Assembly (NCBI GenBank): GCA_964007475.1
Contig: OZ023273.1
Span: 23,051,557 to 23,115,556 of the forward strand
DNA: 64,000 nt
Direction: 5' to 3'
From: Hybos culiciformis
Taxonomy: Eukaryota > Arthropoda > Insecta > Diptera > Hybotidae
In this document: positions 49,037 to 58,762 of the stretch, one piece after another
Numbering within the stretch: the first letter of the stretch is position 1
How the letters are laid out: every line of letters begins with the position of its first letter
Made by a program: the position numbers and the translations under genes
The notes under the pieces: generated by a model
Told to the model about the DNA's origin: nothing
Seen by the model: only the letters and a program-made list of their open reading frames with translations
Database searches by the model: none

Positions 49037-49510
49037 TTATCTTTTATAAATAATCTGCGGCTTTTGAAAGATGTACTGTTGTCTGCCGCCTTTACAACAG
49101 GGTGCGTTAGTTTTTTGAACTAGAATTTTCAGAAATTTTGTTGGGATGTTTACAATCAGGAGAGCATTTGGTGGCGTTTGAGCCAAATTTGAAATGGTAC
49201 CAACAGAATTTTCCAGCTTTATCAAATTTCGCATTTTTACTTCTAGATCGTCTTCTAGAGTGAGAAGAATCGCTATTATCGGATCGACCTCGTGAACTTG
49301 ATCTAAAATTTAAATTTTTTATTGATTTCTTAATTCTTCAATTTGTTGTTCTAATCTGGCGAAATTTTCAGAGCTAACATCAGATCTTGCGACCGAGTGC
49401 AAAGATGAAATTTTGCTGCTAGAGTTTTGCATGGCCTCCCATACTTTATCAGCCGTTTCTAAAATATGTTCAATATTTTGTTCTTGTAATGGGATTAAAG
49501 CTACGTTTAT
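49037..49510 (-). pseudogene. gag: C-terminal remnant of the CsRn1-like gag
   Basis: Read in two frames with a stop between them (near 49330). The first part ends ARLEQQIEELRNQ. The second has an Arg/Ser-rich stretch (SSRGRSDNSDSSHSRRRSRS) and then CWYHFKFGSNATKCSPDC, a Cys-His-Cys-Cys array typical of this group's Gag instead of a CCHC knuckle. Everything upstream is missing from about 49510, where the Harbinger element begins. Confidence 0.65.
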
Positions 49511-49993
49511 AAAGTACTAAACACAATTGGGGCGACAACGACAACGACAACGATAGCGATTGTCAAGAAAAAATAGAAACCATGTATTCATATGAGAATG
49601 AACACAATTGAGGCGACTAACTACAAGCGACTTTATCGCCTGGCGACAAATTAGAAATGTTTCTAATTTTGTCGCTCGGCGACAACGACAACAGTAGTTT
49701 TGAAGTGTCAAATTTCAAAAATAAAAAAAATATTGAAAATAACCCACAAATACGGAAATCCGAAAATCTAAAAAATAATTTCAAAAAGTAAAGTAGAATT
49801 ATCGGTTTTCCCACAAACACATTCGAGAATCAATATATAAAAATGCCAAATTTCTGATGACGATGTAAACCTAACATCGAAACCTCAAATAAAAATAAAA
49901 ATTAATGTTTTCTTTAAAAAAAACATTTTTTCCGCAATTCTGTAATAGTTGGAAAAGCTTGGAAAAAAATTTCAAGTTCTATAAATTTTCCAG

Positions 49994-50535
49994 AGTCAGA
50001 ATGCAAAAAAAAATGGAAAAGTATTAAAAATAGCAGAAACTACCACAAAAAGAAGAAAAAAATTCAGAAATCGGGTGCTGATAATACCGATCCTGATAAT
50101 TCACTTTTGGAGGAATCAATTCCAGAAAAAGTTGGTGATGATGAAGATTATGATTGGGATCTACAAAATTCATTAAATTTTTTAGAAGATCCATCATTTA
50201 AAAGATCTACATTTTCGTCGTTCTGTGAAACGGAGGAAGGGCTAGATTCCTCATGCAGTGCATATAGCTATGCAGCATCAAACAAACAAAATTTGAAAAG
50301 TGAACATTTATCAGGTATTGATAAAATTAATTCAACCTTAAAGATTTTGATCGAATCCAGAGAAAAATCTAAAATGGAAAAAATCCAAAAAAAACATAAT
50401 AGAGACGATTTAGAACACTACCATATGTGGAAAAATTTTGATAATTTAGTACAAAATTTTTCAAAAGCAAAAATGCTAAAACTTAATTTAGAAATAGTGC
50501 AGCTAATTTATAAGTTATCTTCGGAATCTGAATAA
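49994..50535 (+). pseudogene. MADF/Myb-like accessory protein of the Harbinger element, 5' end not found
   Basis: The open frame runs upstream of the ATG at 50107 to an AG acceptor near 49993 and starts with SECKKKWKSIKNSRNYHKKK, like the last helix of a MADF domain. An acidic linker follows, and a C-terminal segment (SKAKMLKLNLEIVQLIYKLS) resembles the tails of such proteins. The first exon with the rest of MADF was not recognised, so the gene may be truncated. In Harbinger elements this partner binds the transposon ends and helps import the transposase. Confidence 0.55.
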
Positions 50536-50664
50536 AAACCAATTTACATATTTATAAAATTATGTATGTTTAATCACCTAAATTGTTTATAAAGAATTGA
50601 TAAAAAGCAAAATAAATATAAAAAAAACAAATAATATAAATTAAAAATTATTTTTGAATATTTT

Positions 50665-52161
50665 TTATTTGAGTATATTGTCCTGCCATGGCACTTTTCC
50701 TTGTGGTGAATTGACGAAATCTTTTAAAATAATCCTTATTTCTTTCCCAGAATTTGAATTTCTTCCTTTGGAAAATGTCAAATCATTATTCATCACACTT
50801 CTATGGAGTTTAATAGTTCTCCATTCACCGAACTCCACAGTACCATTTTCTAGCAACCTAAATATGTGAAAAAAAAAATAAATTAATTAGTTTGGATTCA
50901 CAATAATTTACTTACCTATCAGCAAAATTTGGGGGACAATAAGCTAATTCTTTTTTATTCATTAAAAAGTTATGCAGATAACAACACGCTGTGGTAATTT
51001 TTTGAGCACGTTCTGGAGAGCAAAACATCATTCTACTCAAGCAGATCCAGCGGTTTATCAAAATCCCAAAAGCATTTTCCACGCATCGACGTGCTCTACT
51101 GAGTCTATAATTAAATATCAATTCTTCATTTGATATATTTTTGCCTTTGCCAGGAACAAACGGTTTTATCAAACGTTTGTGCAAAGGAAATGCATCATCA
51201 ACAATAAAAAAATACGGCACTTCTACGTTATTTATTAGTGCATTTTGTGGATAAGGCAAAGCTTCATTCATTAAATATGACCCAAATTTGCTTTTTGTAA
51301 ATATATTGGAGTCACCTTCTGTTCCAAACGCACCAATATCTACAAATGTAAATTTATAATGCGCATCAGCCACTGCTAAAAGAACAATGCTATTGAATCC
51401 TTTATAATTGTAAAATAAAGAACCAGCATTGTGGGGCTTCTTAATAGCAATATGTTTTCCGTCAATAGCCCCTAGTGTGTTTGGAAAATTCCAAACAAAA
51501 TTAAAATCGTTCGCGTTATTAATAAATTGAGCAGGACTAAAAGGTGGGATTTCGGTTTTAAGCACATCAAATAAAGCTTCGCAAATATCATCAATTATGT
51601 ATCCAAATGACTGCTTGCTCATTCGATAAATACAAGCTATATGTCGTTGTAGGGATCCACTTGCAAAATACCTTAAAAGAAACGAATTTTCGCATATGTT
51701 TTAAATAAAATAAAAAAAAAACCTAATTATAAAATTTAATAAATTGTATTACTTACTCTAAAACAGACGCTAATTTTAACTTTGCTGGGATTATATCGGG
51801 TCTTGAATTTTTCTTTACCTCTAATTTTTCTTCAATTAAATCAAAAAGCTCCGTAAAAGTCTGCGGGGACACACGAAAATTTTCAATAAAAGTTGGCTCG
51901 TGTAATAGCATATCTTCAAACTAAAAATCACAAACTGATTAAGAAGTTCATATAAAAAAAAAAAAAAATTACATCACTAAACCTTCCCTTAAATGCTCGT
52001 TCCTTTAGAAAAGGATTAACTCGGAATTTTTTTTTGTTCCGTCGTGCATTCTTAGATCCTTCATCAAGAACCGCGACACTTAACGCTACTGCTGCTATAA
52101 AATTTTCAAATTCTTCATCAGAAGAACTTGATGATCCTGTATCATAATCAATAGTATTCAT
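50665..52161 (-). CDS. Harbinger (PIF/IS5-like DDE) transposase, four exons
   Basis: Exons on the minus strand: 52161-51973, 51920-51757, 51671-50916 and 50857-50665. All introns are GT-AG and the phases close on 433 codons plus a stop. The N terminus is Ser/Asp-rich and then basic. An HTH-like region (SVLEYFASGSLQRHIACIYR) spans the exon 2/3 join. The DDE_Tnp_4 nuclease core shows GAIDGKHI, GTEGDSNIF and RARRCVENAFGIL, giving D, D and E. No internal stop or frameshift was seen, so the protein looks functional although its host retroelement is broken. It should act in the nucleus, cutting and re-joining the element ends. Confidence 0.85.
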
Positions 52162-52441
52162 TTTTTTTTAATAATATTATATTATTAAATTTTGTTTTAC
52201 GATGTATTTATAATTTATGTAAATTATTTATTATTTTTTGAAAATTGTAAATATTGACAGATTAAATTAAAAAAATAATAATATGATTTTTTTCGAAAAT
52301 AAAATTTTTTGTCCAATTTTTTTTCCACTTATTTTTCTATAAAATTTTACCCGATCTGTGTACTACCTTTAAATAGCGCTTAAGAGAAAAAAATAAGTTT
52401 ATAATTTTATGTTAAACAATTTGATTAATTGTTTTTTTTTT

Positions 52442-54017
52442 GAAGTGAAACTTCTTTAGAGGCATTGTGATTGAGAGTGAAAAAAATGTAAGTGTCAAAA
52501 ATGTAACGCCGAGTGTCAAAAATGTAACGCCGAATGTCAAAAAAAAAGTAAAAAAAAAAGTAAAAATGTATAAGTCAGCTGATGATAAAACCGACAGCCG
52601 CTAGCAACTTATGAAGCTTATCAGCGCAATAACCTACTCTATATTGGCTCAGAATTAAAGTCGAAAATACTATTTTTTTTTTCGATTGAAAGGGAAATTT
52701 GTTTTAAACAATAATAAAAAAAATATTTCATTTATTAATTATTAGTGCTAATTTTCAAAAAGTTTTTGGAATACAAATATGTATTCTGAATAAAAATGTT
52801 CCACATGCACCTATTTTGTGGATAATTTATTTTTGATATTAATTTTTCTTAATGTAATTTTTAGTTTGTTAGTGTAATTTATTTTTGACATTAAATTACA
52901 CTAATAAAATGCAGGAGGAATATTTTTATTACAATTACTTTTTGGAAGAAATACTAATGTCAAATTTTGCAGGCATATTTGAAAATGCTCTTTTAACTAA
53001 AACAGATTTTTTTTGAAGTAATTTGTAATTGAGTTAGTTGTTAGTATAAATTATTTTTGCCATTAAATTCCATTAATGCAATGCATGTAGAATATTTTTA
53101 TTCCAATTCATTTTCAGAAGAAGTACTAATACTTAAACATGAAATTTTTCAGGCATATTTAAAAAGTTATTTTAGGTTAAACTTTTCGGGCAACAAAAAG
53201 AAAACATGATTTAAGCCACGCTGCGGTTTTTTCATACATTATTGTCGCTAATAATATAGTTGTGACCGGAATTGTGTTTACAGCTTACTAGGTGTCTACA
53301 TTAGCGTATTTTTCCTGCATGCGATTTTGTTCTTTAAATGTATTCGTGTATCTTTATACAAAATCCAAATTCGCTGCAAAATACGCATGCTGATTTTGAA
53401 TAATTTTTCAGCATGCGTATTTTTTGACATTTCTCACAAATATTGCTTTTTTTTATTAATTTGACATTTAATTCAAGTAAAATGGTACAATTTGGAAAAC
53501 TGTATAAAAATCGCATTCTTTAAATCTAACCCAGTGGCTTATTGAGCACACACAAATACTAATAAATGAAACAGAAAAAATAGAATACATTCATAAATAC
53601 GCGAGATTCTAAATCGCTAATGTACACAGCCCGTTAAAATATAGTAGAAATCATCTGGCAATCAGTATTGCCAAGCAGCCATAATTATAGCCATTTTGAA
53701 ATAATTTAAAAGTCATTATGCCACTAAACTTTTTGAGCTTAAAAAGTATTTTAGAATTTTTAAATATTTTTATGTCGCTGGTTTCTAATTTTTTTTGTTT
53801 AATTTTTTCTAAGCCGCCGAATTCCCCCAAAACAAGTTATTTTAAGTCGACTGGCCGCAGCAGTCGAAGGACAAAAATCAACTAGTCGCCGGCGAAAAAA
53901 TCGATTGGCGTCATGTCTTATATGCATTTGGTCATTTTAAATATTTATTTAGCCGCTCCAGAAAATACTACTTGCCATGAAGTTTCACTTCTTCCGTGTG
54001 TCCCGAGACTCACATAT
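52442..54017. mobile_element. GAAGTGAAACTTC-ended repeat family, copy 2, inside the CsRn1-like element
   Basis: Same ends and order as copy 1. The spacer near the left end differs (TGTAACGCCGAG between TGTCAAAAA motifs). A 346-bp MITE (53288-53633) interrupts it. No long frame. Confidence 0.6.
53288..53633. mobile_element. Harbinger-type MITE with TTA target duplication
   Basis: Inserted in copy 2 of the GAAGTGAAACTTC family; copies 1 and 3 give the empty site. Flanked by TTA at 53285-53287 and 53634-53636. The inverted ends share TGTNTACATTAGCG (15 of 19 bases). A 3-bp TTA duplication with TGTGTACA-like ends is typical of PIF/Harbinger. Confidence 0.75.
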
Positions 54018-54265
54018 TTTTTTGTTTTACCAACTACCACAACTTGGGCTGCAATTGCGCTATGGTTAAATACTGATATCTGTGATAAGATCTTCTGATG
54101 TCTATGTGTTCAATAATTGTGATGACTTGGTGAATTTCCACTTGCTTAGTTTTGGTTGTGATTTCTGCTTCGAATTAATATTTTAGTTGCTTTTAAATTT
54201 TTAATTGTAGCAACTTTTTTGTGCAGCTGTTCTTTTTATATATAATTTAAAATCGGGGTCACCAA
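54018..54265 (-). other. Leader of the CsRn1-like element with primer binding site (54253-54264)
   Basis: On the minus strand TGGTGACCCCGA follows the 5' LTR after one T. It is complementary to the 3' end of animal tRNA-Trp (TCGGGGTCACCA). The rest of the leader is short and no gag start could be defined. Confidence 0.65.
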
Positions 54266-54548
54266 TGTGGATCTTCTGGTCATCAAATAAAATTCTTTTT
54301 TATTTCTGTAGTTCTGATCTTTATTCTTATAACTTTTTCTTAAGACTAAAATTTTATATTAAAAATACATTATCAGGTAGAAAATAAATCCTATACATTT
54401 TGTCATGAGACATATGCGTGATCTTAAAATTATAATATTAATTGTTATAGATAAATGATCTATTAAAACAATTAAACTTAACGAAAGTGATTTTATAATA
54501 TATTTAATTATTTGAGGGGAAGATTAATATTTAGGATGGAACACTACA
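54266..54548 (-). repeat. 5' LTR of the CsRn1-like element
   Basis: 283 bp, differing from the 3' LTR at three positions by eye. It is followed on the plus strand by the CACA target duplication. Confidence 0.9.
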
Positions 54549-55789
54549 CACACCTTATATGTCATATGTATACATGCCTCATAAGATCGTATTTATAATA
54601 AGCCGAAGTTGTGTGGATGGCTTTTTTTCATGTATAAGGTTAAGTATGCAGGTGGATAATAAGAATTTTATTACTATATTTATAAATATTTAAAATTTAA
54701 TTATTTTATTGAAGTGAAACTTCTTTAGAGGCATTGTGATTGAGAGTGAAAAAAATGTAAGTGTCAAAAACCGAACCGATTGTCAAAAAAAAAGGCAAAA
54801 TCCGAACGGCTATTGTCAAAATCCGAACGATTATTGTCAAAAAAAAAGGCAAAAAAAAAAAAATAAAAAATTTTGTGAAATAAAGACGAAAGAACAAAAA
54901 AACAATATGAATTTCCGGGAACCAACAAGTTTTTTTTTTGGCACAAACCTTTTTTATTTTCAAATATTTTTCCAATTATATTTTTATTTTTTAACCACAA
55001 TTTTCTATTTTTCGTTCACAATTTTGTGCACTTAGCACTAATTTTTTTTTTTCATATCCGCGAAAAGAAAAATTATACAATTTTTTATTTAATGCATAAA
55101 AAAAATAATTTTTTTCCAAATCGATTTGAAAAAAAATTAAAAATTTTCATTTAAATTTATTATGTTTCATTATTTTCATAAAATTAATTTAAAAAAAAAC
55201 CACTTCAAAAACTTTTCATGGCATTTCTGCTGTCATGAAAATAAAAAGAAAAGAATAAAATAAACAATGATAATTTATATTGTGTTCTCTTTCTAATTGT
55301 ATTGAATTAACAGATGTCCCTCTAGTGGATGGTTTTTATAACTAGATTATTCGATTCAATTTTTGATGAAACTGAACCCTAACCAAGTGGTTAGATGAAA
55401 TGAGAAAAAAATTTTTCTTAATGTAATTTGTAGTTTGTTAGTGTAATTTATTTTTGACATTAAATTACACTAATAAAATGCAGGAGGAATATGTTTATTA
55501 CAATTCCATTTCAGAAGAAGTACTAATAAACATGAAATTTTTCAGGCATATTTGAAAAAGTTATTTTAGGTTAAACTTTTCGGGCAACAAAAAGAAAACA
55601 TGATTTAAGCCACGCTGCTGTTTTTTCATACATTATTGTCGCTAATAACCGGAATTGTGTTTACAGCTTAAAATATAGTAGAAATCATCTGCAATCAGTG
55701 TTGCCATAAATCTAGCCATTTTGAAATAATTTTATGCCACTAAACTTTTTGAGCTTAAAAAGTATTTTAGAATTTTTAAATGCTTTTAT

Positions 55790-56205
55790 CTCTAATATGG
55801 TCTTCGCATTAGTGGAATATGCTGTTTTCCGGAATATTTCAGGAAAATGAACTGGATTTTTCATATAAAAATATATTCCGGAATATGTATATTCCACTTT
55901 CATATTCTAGTTTGTCAGGGTTAAAATTCTATATTTATAGTTACTTTCACTCACTTTTTGAAATTTTATTATAGTTGGCAACAATTTTTTTTGTCAAATT
56001 CGAGTAAAATGAAAAAAAAAAAACCAAATAAAATTGATAAAAAGTGAGATAAAAAGTCAAAATTTTCAACAACAAAAATTTTTTCTCTTTCTAAATTTTT
56101 AAATTCCACTTCTCATCAAATTTTGTAATGCGAACGGTAATTTGTTTTCCGGAATATAATTGGAATTTAAATTAGAATGCGAACAAGGTACAAGCAGTGG
56201 CTGGG
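55790..56205. mobile_element. Small MITE-like insertion in copy 3
   Basis: Absent from copies 1 and 2 at the same place. The ends carry TTCGCATT in inverted orientation and GGAATAT/TTTTCCGGAATAT motifs repeat inside. The exact target duplication is unclear. Confidence 0.45.
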
Positions 56206-56414
56206 TTTTAATTTTTTCTAAGCCGCCGAATTCCCCAAAACAAGTAATTTTAAGTCGACTGGCCGCAGCATTCGAAGGGCAAAAATCAACTAGTCGCCGT
56301 CGAAAAAATCGATCGGCGTCATATCTTATATGCACTTGGCCATTTTAAATATTTATTTAGCCTTCCCAGAAAATACTACTTGCCATGAAGTTTCACTTCT
56401 TCCGTGTGTCCCGA

Positions 56415-58324
56415 CCCAACAAACCAGAGTTTAATCTTTGATCGAACTAAGATTAGTTTTTTTTAGCTAAAAGACTAATCTTTTTATTCATCTATTCGCC
56501 TAACATTTTGTCCCTCCCTAGATGTATTATAGAGATCCATTAAAGATTAATTATAAAGATAGATTTTAGATGTATTATAGAGATCCATTAAAGATTGATC
56601 GTAAAGATAGATTTTAGATGTATTATAGAGATCCATTAAAGATTGATCATAAAGATAGATTTTAGATACATACGGAGATCTATTAAAGATTGATTCGAAA
56701 GATAGATTTTTGATGTATATTGAGATCTTCTAAAGATTAATTATAAAGACAGATTTCAACTTTTCATTTGCACTGTATTTACAAATTGACTTAAATTATT
56801 TATTTTTAAAATATCTTAAAAGAGTTTACAGAGATTTTAAAAATAAATAATTTAAGTCAATTTGTAAATACAGGTGCAAATGAAAAGTAAAAATCTGTCT
56901 TTATAATTAATCTTTAGAAGATCTCAATATACATCAAAAATCTATCTTTCGAATCAATCTTTAATAGATCTCCGTATGTATCTAAAATCTGTCTTATATT
57001 TACTTAGTACTGTGCAAGTGAAAGTAAAAAGGATTTTATATTCATTCATTTATTTATATGGTTAAATTAAAAACCAATTAATTTTATATATTTATATATT
57101 TTATTTATCATGTTCATTTTATATCATTTTATATAAAATATTATTAATATTTTATATATTATTGTTATTATTATAATTTATAATATAGATAATTATTATC
57201 ACATTCATTCATTCATTACTTATTACTTATTACAATTTTTTTTTATTTTTCCAAACATTATTATTATGATTTTGCTTAACGCGGTGGAATAAATACTTCA
57301 TCTCATTCGTAAATTCTATCTCTCCGTACCCTGATCGATGTACTGAATCTATAAATTAATAAAACTTACACTTTTGAATGCTACGTTCAATATTATGCAT
57401 ACTTACGGAATAAACTTTCTTTAATATTGGAAATACTTTTAAATCAGATGAATTTGAACAATTAGAAGCTGAAGGTGTAGATGTAATAGCAAGTTCAGGG
57501 CAGCAATCTGTTTCCCATTTTTTTTTTTTTTTTTATGTCAAATACTTCAGTTGCCTGTTAGATAGTCCCATTACTTTTTTATCGCCCATTGTCTTTGGTA
57601 AATAAGAGTTAAGAATATATTAAAATTAATACAATATTAAAAGATTGATGGGAGATTAAAAAAAGATCAACATATATAGATTGACGGGAGTTTAGTAAAA
57701 TATTAATAAAATATTAATAGGTTGATAGGAGATTGGTAAAAGATTAATACAAGATTACAAGAAGATAAATAGAAAATTGAAAAAAAAAAAAAAAATAATA
57801 TTCCTACCGACAATGGGATAATGGGAAATTGGTAAAATATTAATGGATTTGTCATTTTTTAAAATAGTAACAAGAAAAATAAGAGAAAATAAAAGTTTTA
57901 CAGTAAGTCAGCGGCAGGTAGTAGTGCAAAATTTGGAACTACCAGTACTTACCTATTTCCTATTTGTTTATTAATTTTTCTTTTTTTTTACTTTAATTTT
58001 TACTTCAATTTCTTATTGAAATTAATTTATTAAAATTTTATTAAAGCCTGATTTTTGTTAATTTCCAACCAATAAATTACAACTAAAACAAACACGTTTA
58101 TTGTTTTGTTTTGATTGTTCGAAATCGAAATTCAAATTCGAATGCGAAACGAAAAAAATTATGGTCTATCGCTCTCTCTATTTTAAAAAAGATTAATCAA
58201 AAGTTTAATCTTTTTTCTATCTCTACATTCTCGTTTGAGCATCGATCTTGTGATCTCTTTATTTTAAAAAAGATTAATCTAAAGATTAATCTTTTTGCTA
58301 TCTACTCCCTTCTGGTTTGTTGGG
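56415..58324. mobile_element. CCCAACAAACCAGA-ended DNA transposon, about 1.9 kb
   Basis: Perfect inverted ends CCCAACAAACCAGA. Copy 2 of the surrounding repeat shows the empty site CCCGAGACTCAC, so the duplication is GA (56413-56414 and 58325-58326), only 2 bp. About 48-bp subterminal repeats (ATAGAGATCCATTAAAGATT) occur four to five times near the left end, then inverted at 56880-57000; AAAGATTAATCTTT palindromes lie near both ends. No intact frame; superfamily undetermined. Confidence 0.55.
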
Positions 58325-58336
58325 GAGACTCACATA

Positions 58337-58762
58337 TTTCTTATTATAAGATAGTTACATTAAATATTATTATTGTAGTATTTAATTTAAAGTTTCTGTA
58401 AATCTGAAAAAAAAGAGGAATAACTAAATAAATAAATAGAATCAGTATTTTGGCAAGACAAATATTTTTGCATGGAACTGAATTAAAAAAAAATCATTTA
58501 GAAGAAAAAAACCAAAAAGGATTGTGCAGCTTTTCAATTTGTATAAGATTACGTATTATTTTAAAAATGTTGAAATAAAATTATGCAATTTTAATAAAAC
58601 AATATGTATAGTATACTTACGTGCTTTTCTTTAATTACGAGACATTAAAAAGAATTACAAAATATGTTTTATAAAAATTTAATAAAAAATAAAAAAATCA
58701 ATGATGAAAGTAAATATACTTTAAACGTATTAAAAGAAAAAATATTAATAGAGAAATTCAGT
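58337..58762. other. Intergenic region downstream of C'
   Basis: Resumes the sequence of the left copy at about 10106. The last 45 bp before the C' stop codon match the 3' flank of pseudogene D rather than that of C. Confidence 0.6.

Larger units (their letters stand above)
49524..52370. mobile_element. PIF/Harbinger DNA transposon nested in the CsRn1-like gag
   Basis: Carries a Harbinger-type transposase on the minus strand and, divergent from it, a MADF-type DNA-binding protein fragment, the two-gene layout of this superfamily. The left end (ACACAATTGGGGCGACAACG) carries repeated GACAACGACAACG and TTGTCGC motifs. Exact ends are uncertain: the candidate right end (complement ACACAGATCGGGT) matches the left only partly and no 3-bp target duplication could be fixed. 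Confidence 0.65.
45714..54548 (-). mobile_element. CsRn1-like Ty3/gypsy retrotransposon, decayed and host to nested insertions
   Basis: Minus-strand element with 283-bp LTRs (45714-45996 and 54266-54548), TG...CA ends and the 4-bp target duplication CACA (45710-45713, 54549-54552). The empty site is present in the left segmental copy near 9940. The primer site is complementary to tRNA-Trp, and a Gag motif with CHCC spacing is present; both are traits of the CsRn1 group. Most of gag is gone, replaced by a Harbinger transposon and a GAAGTGAAACTTC repeat. The LTRs differ at 3 of 283 positions by eye. Confidence 0.85.
54711..58336. mobile_element. GAAGTGAAACTTC-ended repeat family, copy 3, with nested insertions
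   Basis: Inserted between C' and B' at the site that reads TTTTATTCTTATTATAAG in the left copy (near 10100). Same ends as copies 1 and 2, with a third spacer type (TCCGAACGATTATT) near the left end and a divergent segment around 54860-55410. It contains a small inverted-repeat insertion (about 55790-56205) and a 1.9-kb transposon (56415-58324). Confidence 0.6.

Noticed and set aside
49524..49700. Repeats of GACAACGACAACG and TTGTCGC as an independent satellite
   Set aside because: They lie at the end of the Harbinger element and are better seen as its subterminal repeats.
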